This document shows, piece by piece, positions 20,290 to 31,218 of a DNA stretch of 64,000 bases. Source of the DNA: Narthecium ossifragum (lineage: Eukaryota > Streptophyta > Magnoliopsida > Dioscoreales > Nartheciaceae); NCBI GenBank assembly GCA_963920575.1, contig OY986971.1, positions 8,000,779 through 8,064,778 on the forward strand, given 5' to 3'. The translations under genes were made by a program, and so were the position numbers. The notes under the pieces are model-generated. The model was not told where the DNA came from and did no database searches. It saw only the letters and a program-made list of their open reading frames with translations. The stretch's first letter is position 1. Each line of letters opens with the position of its first letter.

Positions 20290-21430
20290 TCATGACACTA
20301 AATCAATTGTATTGGTTCACCTGATAGACATGGCCTATATAAGACCATCCGCATCAGCTTCCCTATCCATCTTTCTTAAAATACTTTAATATATATTACT
20401 CTCTTATTTTACAGTTTTCCTATTTGCAACACCCTACATTAGCTTCTTTAAACCATTCCTTAATCATTAAAATACTTATTCCCCTATCTTTCTTTTCATA
20501 TTCTACTCTGCATTTATTATTTGACAATCATATAATTATAGAATTTATATTATATTACATAATTAAACTTTGATTATATTATTTATTAAAATATTATATA
20601 TAATAAATAATAAATAATATTATGCTAATACTTTTATTAATTTTTCTTATTCTATTTTTTGTTTTATCAATAATATATAATTTTATGCTAATAATTCTAC
20701 TAATTTATCAGACATAAAATCATAATAATTAAATATTATATTTTATCTCTAATGGTTGAGAATATTTATATTAAAACATCTGGTAAAATGCATTATATGT
20801 TATAAAATATATTATACTTATCTAATATAACCTAATAATTAAACATTATATTTATCTCAATGGCTGAGAAGAGAGAACGAAATAGATAAGGTGAGAAGAG
20901 AGATGTGATAAATACTTGCGTTTTTATTTAATGGACCCCTCTTTTAGTTTTATGAGATATAAAATTGGATAAGGAAGTGAACAGTGCTCCCCCACATCTA
21001 GGAGAGTACTGTAGCACTTTCCTATAATGGGGTTAGAATAGGGTAGCTGGTGGATAGGTTTTTTAGTTCTTTCTCCATCTTTGGCTCCCTACTACAGGGA
21101 ACGGAAAGCTTTGAGGAAGCTGATATGAGTGCTCTAAGTGAAGTCATTAAGATAAGCTGTCATACGCAAAGATTGCACTCCAAAATATTGACGGTAAGCA
21201 TCAATCTTCTAGGACCTCGTTTACCTTCCATTCGCAAAGCACAAATACAATTATATCAATGAGAAGTAGAGAGCCATAACAATGGAAGAGCTTAAAATAG
21301 TGATAAAAAAGGGAAATAATCCAGCTCAAACAGAGAAATGGTCATGAAAGAACCTTGTATAGAGCTTGGGAAGCTCGAACCCGGTCAAGATCCAACCTTC
21401 TGTTCCTTTTCGCATGTAGTCTCTCAACAC
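20290..21430. other. AT-rich region, probable MITE (about 20340-21055)
   Basis: The left boundary reads GACCATCCGCATCAGCTTCCC and the right region ACTTTCCTATAATGGGG..GGGTAGCTGGTGGATAGG, whose complement (CCTATCCACCAGCTACCC) resembles the left end. The interior is AT-rich with no coding frame. The weak terminal match leaves it uncertain. A possible minus-strand exon (VERLHAKRNRRLDLDRVRAS before a GT donor) lies at about 21343-21425, unassigned. Confidence 0.4.
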
Positions 21431-22081
21431 CTAAGCTCCTCTTTGGTTCGGGGATAAGGTTATCCCCATGTTATCTCCAAACACGGTGGGGTTATAATTT
21501 CTGGGTTAAGTGGGGTTAAGCCCGGTTTCAAGGTTATCCCCTTTTCGCGTGTGTGAGGAGGCTGGCAAAGCAAGGTGTTGGCAGCCATTGCGTGAGGGGT
21601 CGACCGTTTCATCGCGGGGTCGCCGGCGACGTAGAAGGGCTCGTGGGCGGGACGCGACTAGGTGGTTGCTGCCGAGGAGTAGGAGGAAGGGATGTGGTCG
21701 TCGGCGGCGGGAGCGGTCAGTGAGGGGAGAGATGGCGAGAGTGAAAGAGAGACAACACCACCACGCGAGGTCGACAGCGAATAGTGAGGGCTCCTTGCGG
21801 GATTTGTTTGTCGCAAGCCGCTACCTCGAATCTAAGCCAAGAGCGTTCCAGATCTAGTCGCTCGGAGGAGAGATTGAGAGGGTGAGAGAGACAGCGCCAC
21901 AGCGCGAGCTCTTCTTGTCATATCTATCCGCCACCATCCGCTACCTCCCCTCTGAAGCCAAGAGCGTTTCAGATCTGGTCAGATCTGGTCAGATCCGGTC
22001 AGATCCGGTCGAGGTTACTCTGCTCCGTTGCCGGAAGTGAGGAGATCTTGCTTCGCTGTTGTCTCATTGATATCGCTCAAA
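21431..22081. repeat. GC-rich spacer with tandem duplications
   Basis: Begins with GGGGATAAGGTTATCCCC and GGGTTAAGTGGGGTTAAGC, resembling the subterminal blocks of the TIR element at 2741-3984. CGCTACCTC..AAGCCAAGAGCGTT..AGATCT occurs near 21819 and again near 21939, a ~120-bp duplication. CAGATCTGGT/CAGATCCGGT is repeated four times in a row at about 21974-22010. Confidence 0.55.
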
Positions 22082-23665
22082 TGTTCACGCACAACGGTCG
22101 CGGTGCAGTACAACATAAGAGAAGTCGAACCCACAGAGAGACAAGCAGAAAATATCCAAAACGCAAATAACAATGAACTGAACACAAACGAGAACTTAAG
22201 AATTAACTAAATTAGATCAAAGGCTTTAATGATAATTCAAGATTAACTAGAGATATCAATATGTTAAGATGGCTAGGTGTCAGGAATTACTTCACTCGGA
22301 CTTAGGTTCTTCTTCTACCAATAGTTTATTCAATACTCAGTTAAGGGATTCACATCCTAATCACCTTAACCGTAAGATATGGAATTATGAATCTAACAAA
22401 ATATATAAATGTCTCTTCCTACGATTGATCCTTCCTTATTATAGTTCTAACTTCATCCAACCCAAACCTAAGAATATATGATATCGGCTGTCACTACAGG
22501 CAATATATATCAAAAGTTCATCGAGACAAAGCCCTAACTCTATCTTACCGGATTTCTAAGAATACACAATACCAACTAATCGGCAATGCATAGCAAAGAT
22601 TTCACGAGATAAAGTAGGTAAACAATAGATAAAACTATGGGATTATAAGATCATGAAAGAAGCATAACTGGATTCATAATATTAATCATCCACATAGAAA
22701 TTTATAATTTGAAAATAATCTTTCATGATTCAATACATAGAAAAGAGTTTAACAATAAAGGTTAAAACTATGAACCATGATGAACAAGAAATCCTAATCC
22801 TCGCTAGATCATACGTCCGCCATGCCTGCGGATTACTCGACCATGGATGGAGATTTCTTCATCTTCTACCTTCAGAAAAGGTCAGAAAAACTCCTCCAAA
22901 AGCGTCCAAGAACTCACCCTTTTGCTAACCCTAGGTTTCCTATTTATTGACTCCAAAAGTTAAGAAACTTGGATTAGATTTGGGCCTTTAATTTTCTCTT
23001 CCGTCAATAAAGGATCGATCCTTTGATATGAGAAAGATCGATCTTCTATTCTTCAATTTCTTCAGTTTCTGGCTACACCCGAGGAAGATCGATCCTTTGA
23101 AAGAGTAAGATCAATCCTTTGAAAGTATGCCCTTTGTCAGGATTAAATTCACTTGGAAGATCGATCCTTTGAAAGTATGCCCTCTGTCAGGATTAAATTC
23201 ACTTAGAAGATCGATCCTTTGATAGAGTAAGATCGATCCTTTGAAAGCATGTTCTCTGTCAGGATTAAATGCACTTAGAAGATCGATCCTTTGATAGAGT
23301 AAGATCGATCCTTTGAACATCAGATGATCTTCTTCTTCCGTAATTGCTTTGTCAGCACCTCTTGTACTAAAAATAGCATATCTTCCTCTAGAAAACTCCA
23401 AATCACGAACTGTAAAAAGTCCCGGAAAGTAGACTTCCAGAGCTTTCCAACCGTATATCGCACATCATCTGGTTGATTCCGAGAAGGTACAGTTTTGGCG
23501 TTAAAAACCCATCTTTGCGTCAATTTCCTGCATAATACAAATAATTTTATGAAACAACATATACGGACGAAATCATCTATATAAATGATGAAAACTCAGC
23601 AAATAAGCTATTCTTAGTCATGTTCAGAGTGGAATTTCATGCACTCATCACTCGTCAACACAACA
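22082..23665 (-). mobile_element. Solo LTR, family B, with target duplication TCAAA
   Basis: On the minus strand it runs TGTTGTGTTGACGAGTGATG at 23665 to ..CCGTTGTGCGTGAACA at 22082, a 1584-bp unit with TG..CA ends. The five bases TCAAA occur immediately on both sides (22077-22081 and 23666-23670). No primer site or polypurine tract adjoins either end, so this is a solo LTR left by recombination. It matches the LTR at 62499-64000 in order over several blocks (GTGCATRAAAT, AACCAGATGATGTG, GGAGTTTYCTAGAGGAAGAT, GCTATTTTTAGTACA), although the two copies have clearly diverged. Confidence 0.85.
23013..23310. repeat. GATCGATC array in solo LTR B, 50/22 spacing
   Basis: GATCGATC starts at 23013, 23036, 23087, 23159, 23209, 23231, 23281 and 23303. 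The last five alternate 50, 22, 50, 22 bases, giving a 72-bp higher unit whose text is GATCGATCCTTTGA plus a CTCTGTCAGGATTAAAT spacer. Confidence 0.9.
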
Positions 23666-23705
23666 TCAAAGAATATTAAGCCATGGAGGTGGATTGACTA
23701 CACCT

Positions 23706-24480
23706 GCAAACCGCCATCGCCGTAGCAAGTCGTCCGTCGTTGACCTGCCCAACGCTGGAAACCGCCATCGCTGATATGCGAAGCTCCTCCATGATCTTTT
23801 ATGTCAGTACTTTTGAATCCAATCTTATGGTTTTATTGTGACAAAGGCGACGGTTTTTCTCTCCAATCTCTCTCTTCCCACTCGCTGCCGCCCTGCAACT
23901 CCTTCGAGCCGTGCACAGTTCTCCTCTCAGCTACATCTGCTCTGATCCGAGGCAAGCAAAGAGGAATGCAGGCTTCCCTTACGGCCAAGTCCCCTTCCTT
24001 GATCCTTCTTCTCTAGGTAAGCAATCTGATCATCCAATTTTTAACCACTCTATATTCTCTCCTTCCCCGGTCTTCACACACAAGAACCTGTGCCCTTCGT
24101 TCATCTAGCTCGTTGCTGGCATGCAAACCGCCTTCGCCGTAGCAAGTCATCCATCATTGACCTGCCCAATGCTAGAAACCGCCATCGCCGGTATGCGAAG
24201 CTCCTCCATGATCTTTTTGGTCAGTAGTTTTGATTCCAATCTTATGAGTTTATTGTGTCAAAGGCGACGGTGTTTCTCTCCGATCTCTCTCTTCCCACTC
24301 GTTGCCGGCCTGCAACTCCTTTGAGCCGAGCACAGTTCTCCTCTCAGCTACATCTGCTATGATCCGAGCCTAGCAAAGAGGATTGCATGCTTCCCTTATG
24401 GCTAAGTCCTCTTCATTGATCCTTCTTCTCTAGGTAAGCAACCTGATCATCCAATTTTTAACTTCAGATTTTATGATTGT
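23706..24480 (+). repeat. Tandem duplication of a 5' exon, period 417 bp
   Basis: GCAAACCGCC..CGCCGTAGCAAGTC begins at 23706 and at 24123. Both copies keep the same order: GAAGCTCCTCCATGATCTTTT, CTCTCTCTTCCCACTCG, GTTCTCCTCTCAGCTACATC, and each ends in TTCTTCTCTAG/GTAAGCAA, a good splice donor followed by TGATCATCCAATTTTTAAC. It lies upstream of the PIF/Harbinger ORF1 on the same strand, so it probably carries the non-coding first exon of that gene twice. Confidence 0.8.
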
Positions 24481-25641
24481 TGGATGATTACAGTTTTGTA
24501 TGGGCTTAGAATTTCGGATTCATCGTAGGATGTTTTTCCATGAGATGTTGATGAACTAATTTAGTGGATGAAATAACCATCTCTGTGGGCTTTTGATTTC
24601 TATGGGAGGACTGAGGCATGGACTTGGTTGGTTCATGGTTAGTATGGTAGGATGGTACTATTTTAGAGGTGGTACATTGCCTTCATTTTTATTTCAATCA
24701 GCTTCTTTAACATCAAATTTTACCCATCTTAGATCTTCGCAGTGGTGTTCTTTTTGGTTTCTGGGGCTCTGGAATGATCGTAAGTTAATGAGTTTTACCC
24801 ATCTTACATTTCTTTGCTTTAATGAGTTTTTCATGATCTATTGTCTTTTATTCGGCTGCTTGGTTATATGTTTGTGACTATGTTTGAATGTTGTGACCAT
24901 TTTTGTTTTTGAGAGTTGGTACTTTATCAGTAAAAAAACATCTTGGATTGATTTCTTTTATATGCATTAACTTTCATAGTTCCTAAATTGTGATGGCTGG
25001 GGCTGCTATACTTTGTTCTTTAATCTTCACAATCATCCTTGCGAAAATGTCATCAAGAAGTTATCTTGGTCAGTACCCATCCCTTTTCTGGGTTAAAGTT
25101 TTCCTCAGAAGCATCCTGTCTTCCTTGTCTTTTCTTGCGAATACATCTAACATCTAGTGGGCATATTTTAGTCCCCATGGAATCTTATTACAGCAGCAAG
25201 TTGAGATCAAATTTTGGCGCAAATGAAAAGCTTTTAGTCTTGCTATCTTGATTGCAATTACAAGTGACTTTGTCACCCATCTATGAAAATCTGTTGTTAT
25301 GTTTAAAACCATAGCTCCTAGCAGATGCTGATGCTTGGATTGATTTCTTCCAAATATTATCAAACTCAAGACATCTTGGATTGATTTCTTCCTAATATTA
25401 TTTGTCGATGCTTGGATTGATTTGTTCATGTTTCATCGATGCTAGTAGTACCCTACCAGCCACAATCTTAACCATTAGTCCCTTAAATTGCAAGTTTAGT
25501 TTCACAATATTTTAACTTGATTTTAAGGTTTCTTCTATTTCTGTAATGTGAATGTATATAAATGCATAGAACACAACTACGTTATGTTATTTCAAGATAT
25601 TCGTTTGCTTCATACAAAAATATGCCGAATGTAAGGATTAC
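24481..25641 (+). other. Probable first intron or leader of PIF ORF1
   Basis: AT-rich stretch between the duplicated donor exon and the Myb-like exon. The string CTTGGATTGATTTCTTC recurs near 24942 (with TT for the last TC), 25336, 25374 and 25410 (with GTTC), three of them 36-38 bases apart. No coding frame supported. Confidence 0.4.
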
Positions 25642-26916
25642 GTGCTGCTAGAACACTTGAGATTAGAACACCTCGCCAAAGCGCGAAGCAATGGGAAATT
25701 TACCAAAGATGCCTGGAATAGAGCACTCGTTAAATGCAATGAAAATCGAGAACATCAGCTGCAGATGATACACATCAAGAACAGATGGAAGAACCTGAAA
25801 AACACATGCTATCTACGTAGAGCTAGTGGGCAAGAGCGGATGGGGTTGGAACCCTGAAACGAAGATGGTCGATCCACCTGATAGAGCAGCGTGGAATGAG
25901 GTTCTTGCGGTAAGAAGCGTCCAAATATAGTATTGATAATTTTGGTCCAAATACACCTATTATAATTCTTTGATTCCTCTAGAGTCGTTCAAAATTTGCT
26001 CCCCTCAAAGATAAGTTGTATGTCTTCTATGAAGTAATGAATCTCCTGATAACCAAGAATACTGCCACTGGAGAATTCATATATTCCTCCAACATGAAGA
26101 AGAATAATAAGAATGAAGAAAAAGTATCATAGAACAATGGATCATCAGATACTCCGACCGATGCTAATTCACCCCTGCCTCGGACCTACCCATCTCGTGT
26201 GTTTGGTATTAACATCAGTGAAGATGAAGACTACGCGGGAAAATCCGGGCCATGGAGATGTGTTGATGAATTACAAGATACAAACTCCAGTGATCCAATA
26301 CAGAAAAGACACGCCACAGACAACCTACAGAGGAGGATGGTGCTACTGGCATGGATGCATCTGGTTCTTCCGGCAGCAAGCGTCGCCGAGAAGAGTATGC
26401 AAACAAATATAAGAAGAAGGTGGTTGGAGGCAGGGGTGAGGGTGCACGTCTAATTGCACAACAGTTACAGAGGAAGTTTGATCTCAAAGAGCGGGCAATG
26501 CAAAAAGATGTTGATTACTCCCTACCAAGATGTATGGAGGTGGCCCATACATTGCCGGAAATAACACCTTACAAGTTGGTGAAGTTGACCAAAATTTTTG
26601 AGAGTGACACACATAGGCAGTGATTCATTTCTCTCAATGACGCAAGGCTACGAAACATGTGGGTAGATGATCGGATGAAGGGGTTACCTAGTCAGGATAG
26701 CCATAGCCAGCCATCTACAATTTTCACACAGCCTGGACCACCATACCATCCACCTATATGGCCTCCTTCCATGGAGGTGCCATACACATATCCATTTCAT
26801 CCACATCTTCCTACTTTTCATATGACTAGTGGTCCACGGCCCGAAAGGGAACAAGGCAATCCGAATTGGACACCATATGGGATGAGGGAAGATGACTACT
26901 TCGCACGTGGCAGATA
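25642..26916 (+). pseudogene. PIF/Harbinger ORF1, Myb/SANT-like DNA-binding protein
   Basis: The first block reads KFTKDAWNRALVKCNENREH, QLQMIHIKNRWKNLKNTCYL, the pattern of the plant Myb/SANT-like domain (Myb_DNA-bind_3), and in the next frame GWNPETKMVDPPDRAAWNEV with a donor at about 25911. A second exon begins near 25982 (SRSKFAPLKDKLYVFYEVMN) and passes through a Ser/Asp/Glu-rich linker into SGSKRRREEYANKYKKKVVG, a basic stretch. The last open frame ends REDDYFARGR at 26914-26916. At least two frameshifts and several stops interrupt it. In PIF/Harbinger elements this protein binds DNA and carries the transposase to the nucleus. The transposase gene lies downstream on the same strand. Confidence 0.65.
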
Positions 26917-28848
26917 AGATCCGGACATGTAACAGTACTTGTCTAGGATGTAGTCTGCTAACTTAATGATGTTGTAATTTCTTATCATTGGATATGCTTT
27001 AGTTGTTTGTCTTCACCATGAACCAACTTATGTGCCTTTCCTTATAATTTATGCAATTTGCGTCAATTGCATCTTCTTAATTGAGTAACACAACGGGGAA
27101 ACCAATGTGTAGCTTATATTTGGAAATAATTGTGTCGTAGAGCCTAATTTAAAGGAAGAAACTTGCTCATTGCTCACTGCTCTATCTTGATTAGTGTTCC
27201 CAGTGTTATGCTCATGTTCTTGTTTGCTTTCTTTTGTCTGTATCGATGTGTGATGATTCATGAACTCTCTTTCCTTATTTACATTGAACTCTTTTAGGCC
27301 ATTTTTGTTTGAATAATTGCAAAAGTGATTTTGGTTTTGGTAAATTGCAGAGCACATGAATGTTGGTTCAAATAACTTCAATCTACTCAGTAGTCGAAGC
27401 CTCACTATATTCACATTGGTAAGCGCATTTCGTTGTTAAATATCATTTTATATATTCAACCGATCTATGCATGCGAGCTCCTAATTTTTTATTGACTTTG
27501 TTGTGACTTGGGGTCTAATTATGTAACTTTATTTATCGATGTGAGTCATGTGACTACCATCCACATTTTTAATTTTGCTTCAGACTTCTACAACATGTTA
27601 CAATTCCACTTTTTCTCAGAGGTGTCTATTTACCCTTTGTATTCTATTTGGCTTTGTTATTAGAGAACAAAGCACTTAAAACCATTGATTAGAAGTTTAA
27701 AATGCTTAAAACAATGTGTAGATTGAAATCTTGAATATACGCTAAAGTGAACATCAATTCTATTGAATATGCTATCTGCTGGAAAAATCTCATGGATGGA
27801 AGTGTAGCTTTCTAATGTAAGCATTAATTGCCTGCTAATGTAAGCATTAATTGTCTGCTAATGTTAATGGTTTGGTGGTGATGATTAAATTCCAGATTCA
27901 TCATGGATGGAAGTGTAGCTTTCTTGGTCAAAACGTTGCTACAACATATGATCAATGGGGCCTACCTTTTGAAGATGTTAGATTTGACAAGAAAAGAGGG
28001 AGGTGTGAAAGGCTATTTTATTACTATCATGGAAAGAAGACATATTTTGTCTGTATGTTAGATATTACATTCTCTGTGTTTATCTCCGCATTCCAATATA
28101 ATGAGATGAGTGTGTATAATGAGATCAGTGAGGTGTGAGTAGTTGTGGTTGCTGCTTTGAGCTAGTTTCTATTGGATTTCATCAAATAGTCTGAGGTATG
28201 CACATGTGTTTGCAGTTTTTGAGCTATTTATTGTTGCTAGATTTTTTGTTTGTTTTTATTGCTTAAAACAGTTTTATGTGTTTGATTCAGTTGTATTTAA
28301 TAGAACAACATTTGTCTAGTATTGGGTATGCATTTTACACGGTTTGTTTTTCAAATTCAGCTTGATATGAGTAGATTTGGAGTTTGGTTTGTTATGATTG
28401 ATCTGATGTACAAAAAAGGAGAAAGAATTGGATGAGATGGCTCGTGATATCTCTAGAACGGTGTATGTTCGGAAAGGGAATGACTGCTAATCGGACACTT
28501 GCATGTTTTGATTATTTATATAGCTTGTATAGAAGCCCAGTTTACTATAAAAAATCATATTTTTGTTAACTTTTGGTGAATTTACCATCATCGATCGATC
28601 CAAGTTCACAGTGGTTCGATTCAAAGTGAAGCTGGATCGATCCAGAGTCTGGAATGTTCCAATAAAAACATGCACAGTGGATGCAGATAAGAACATGCTT
28701 ATTTTGGAAGTCAGCATGTAGGATATTTATCTAGGGTCAAGTAACCAAAAATTTTAAAAAAAGATTAATATCATAATACTCTCTCAAATTTTAGGGAATA
28801 TTATTTAGATTGTGTGATGATTCATTCAATAAAAATTTAGGGGGGAGG

Positions 28849-28891
<43 letters not shown>

Positions 28892-28955
28892 TACGTGGAA
28901 ATCGCATTGTTGGCTTATACAATATTACAACTATTGTTTCATTTTTTTGACAGAA
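26917..28955 (+). other. Spacer inside the PIF/Harbinger region
   Basis: AT-rich, mostly non-coding. CATGGATGGAAGTGTAGCTTTCT occurs at about 27791 and 27902, and GCTAATGTAAGCATTAATTG twice between 27812 and 27855. A 95-codon plus frame at 27851-28138 follows an acceptor TTCCAG near 27892 and reads YDQWGLPFEDVRFDKKRGRC; I do not recognise it. Two GATCGATC palindromes lie at 28593 and 28635. Confidence 0.45.
28851..28887. repeat. (GA)n microsatellite
   Basis: About 18 uninterrupted GA units, following a G-rich leader (GGGGGGAGGGG) at 28840. Confidence 0.95.
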
Positions 28956-30254
28956 ATGAGTTTTTTGTCGTATGAGAGCTCATCGGGGTCATCAGTAGAG
29001 GAGGACATGATTATTCAAATAGCTCTAGAAGATCGTCGATCTTCTTGGCAATGGCCAGCTCCGGTGCCGTGCCACACTAGGCCTTTCACCGGACATAAAA
29101 AAAACTCATGGATTTCCAATGACATCATGGATGGTCATGAAACAAGATGTCCAAAATTATTTAGGATGTCAAAAAAAGTGTTTCGCGGCTTATGTGATGT
29201 ATTGGAGGCACGGGGTTTGATTAACGAAACTTCAAACGTGACAAGTAGAGAGCAACTTGCAATCTTCCTTAACGGGATTGGATATGGAGTTTCCAACAGA
29301 GTGTTGGCTGAGACATTTCAGCATTCTAGAGAAACAATAAGTCGAATTTTCAATCGCATACTGGATGGTATTGTAGAATTAAGACCTGAATACATGCAAC
29401 TACCTGGTGATAATGTCACCGTCCATCGCCTATTTGACGGGAGTTCCACTTGGGGCACATTTAAGGTAAAATGCATCAATATAATCTTAATGTGGTACAT
29501 TCTAGCATGTGCTTGCTCTTAATGCTACAAGTGTATTTCGCAGAATGCTATTTGTGCAATTGATGGAACAAATATTCCTGTAATTGTTAGCAGAGACCTA
29601 CAACCGTGGTTTTGTAACTGCAAGGGGTTTACATCGTAGAATGTTATGAGAGTTGTGGGCTTTGATTTACAATTTCTCCTTGTCATTACTGGATGGGAAG
29701 GTTCAGGGGCAGATATGAGTGTCTTAAATCAGGCAATTGAAGATGGCGACCTTACAGTTCCAAAAGGTCTAGTAATCTCATCAACTTCCGCTATTATATT
29801 TGCTCTCAATGACTTGATTTCAAGAAAGTTTCTAGCGCAATACAAAGGATCACGATACCATATCGGTGAATTCGAAAATGTCTGCAGTAGCCGCACTAAA
29901 GGATACAGTAGCTATAAGGACATACACAACCATCACCATGCACAATTGCGTAATCACGTTGAAAGGGCATTTACAGTTCTGAAGCAGTGATTTAAGATAT
30001 TACGAATAATACATCCATATCCCTGGTTAGCGCAACGTATGAGAGTAATAGCGTGTTGCATAATTCATAACTATATCATAAGAAATCATAAATGTGATAG
30101 TCTTTTACGAGGATATGTTGCTACGGAACCTGAAGTAGCTAATGATTATGAACATCTACATGGACATCCACAATCTACATCCCAGCTAGAAGAATCTCGT
30201 GAGGGTGATTTATTGCGTGATAGAATTGCAACAGAATTGTGGGTGAATAGGTGA
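28956..30254 (+). pseudogene. PIF/Harbinger DDE transposase (near-complete, two stops)
   Basis: Exon 1 (28956-29465) reads MSFLSYESSSG, then MSKKVFRGLCDVLEARGLIN, SREQLAIFLNGIGYGVSNRV and TFQHSRETISRIFNRILDGI, the helix-turn-helix part. A donor at 29466 and acceptor at 29543 join F-K to NAICAIDGTNIPV, which carries the first catalytic Asp. GWEGSGADMSVLNQAI carries the second. The block that should hold the third acidic residue (usually VDAGY) is replaced by unrelated residues before FLAQYKGSRYH. NHVERAFTVLKQ-stop-FKIL and the ACCIIHNYI block end the domain. Exon 2 stays in one frame with two stops (before NVMRVV and after VLKQ). It is related to HARBI1-type nucleases but inactive as read. Confidence 0.85.
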
Positions 30255-30422
30255 GGTTTGTATAGTATATAATTATTGCTTAACACATATGTTTATCTTA
30301 TCTATCAAAGTAATTAATTTAATTGTAAACTTTCCTTCATTCGAGTATTTTAGCTATTATATTTGATGATGTTATTCATTGCGGGAGAACTATTTCATTG
30401 TATTGTGAATTGTTTTTCACAG

Positions 30423-30665
30423 ATGAGTTATTTTGTGGTTTACAGAGGTCGGAGGACATGAATCTATGTAACGTGGCATGAGGGTCATGCACAAGTCGAC
30501 AAGTACCGAAGTGCATGTTACCGCAAATTTAAATCTTTGGATGAAGCATCATGATCTTTTGAAGATTATAACTTGCAATCTTACGAGAAAGTGGCGATGA
30601 CATCTTATGCAGAGTCCAACACGGCACCTGTTGTCCCATGTCTGCTATTTTCTTCTACAATTTGA
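30423..30665 (+). pseudogene. RNase H1 N-terminal (hybrid-binding, viroplasmin-like) exon
   Basis: After an intron-like TTTTTCACAG the frame reads MSYFVVYRGRRT, stop, IYVTWHEGHAQVDKYRSACY, RKFKSLDEAS, stop, SFEDYNLQSY, ending at a stop at 30665. This fits the small RNase H1 N-terminal fold that binds RNA/DNA hybrids (pattern YVVxxGRxxGIYxxW..C..QV..). Both internal stops are TGA where the family would have Gly and a Trp or Arg-like residue. It lies 170 bases after the PIF transposase stop on the same strand, so it may be a further exon of the same element or an older neighbour. Confidence 0.6.
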
Positions 30666-31218
30666 TACCTTGTTGTTGATATATTTGTTGTCGTATTTGC
30701 TATTTTCCTAAAACGTTGGTGTATCTGACTTAGCAAAGAAGTTTAATATGTCGTGGCGCAGTTCAGTTTATTCGCCACTAGAGTAAAGTACGGCCAATTC
30801 TACTTAAATGGCGAATATACCTTTTTCTACCCTGTATTTTGTAATAAATGTTTATGATGGCCCTCGGTTAAAAAACCGTTCAATTGAGTCACTATGTTTT
30901 ATGAACCATGTCAATGTAGCCCATCCGTCCAGCTGCCATTAGCGGTCTAACGGGATTGACATGTTTTGACCAAATTGAATTTATTTTGACTTGTTTTCAT
31001 TAATATACACAAGTTTTTTTAGTAAATTAATTTAGACTGATTTTGATGAAAATGACATACGTGTGAAATATCAATCTTCAATAGTTAAAACAAAAATCAA
31101 AATCAGCTAATATTAGTGAAAATTGGTGAAAATTGCCTTACGTCGTTAGATTCAAAACAGCGTGCTCGGCCCCGCGGGGGGGTTACGGCGTGATTTCCAC
31201 CTGATGGCGGTGGTGCGA
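30666..31218. other. Non-coding stretch, part of disrupted Athila-like leader
   Basis: The last ~80 bases (GGCGTGATTTCCACCTGATGGCGGTGGTGCGA) resemble the sequence just after the gypsy insertion (GGCGTGATTGCTAGCTGATGGCAGTGGTCCGA at 37183), so the target was a short tandem repeat. The rest contains no coding frame. The text near 30840-30960 looks like a decayed MITE end but I could not fix termini. Confidence 0.4.
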
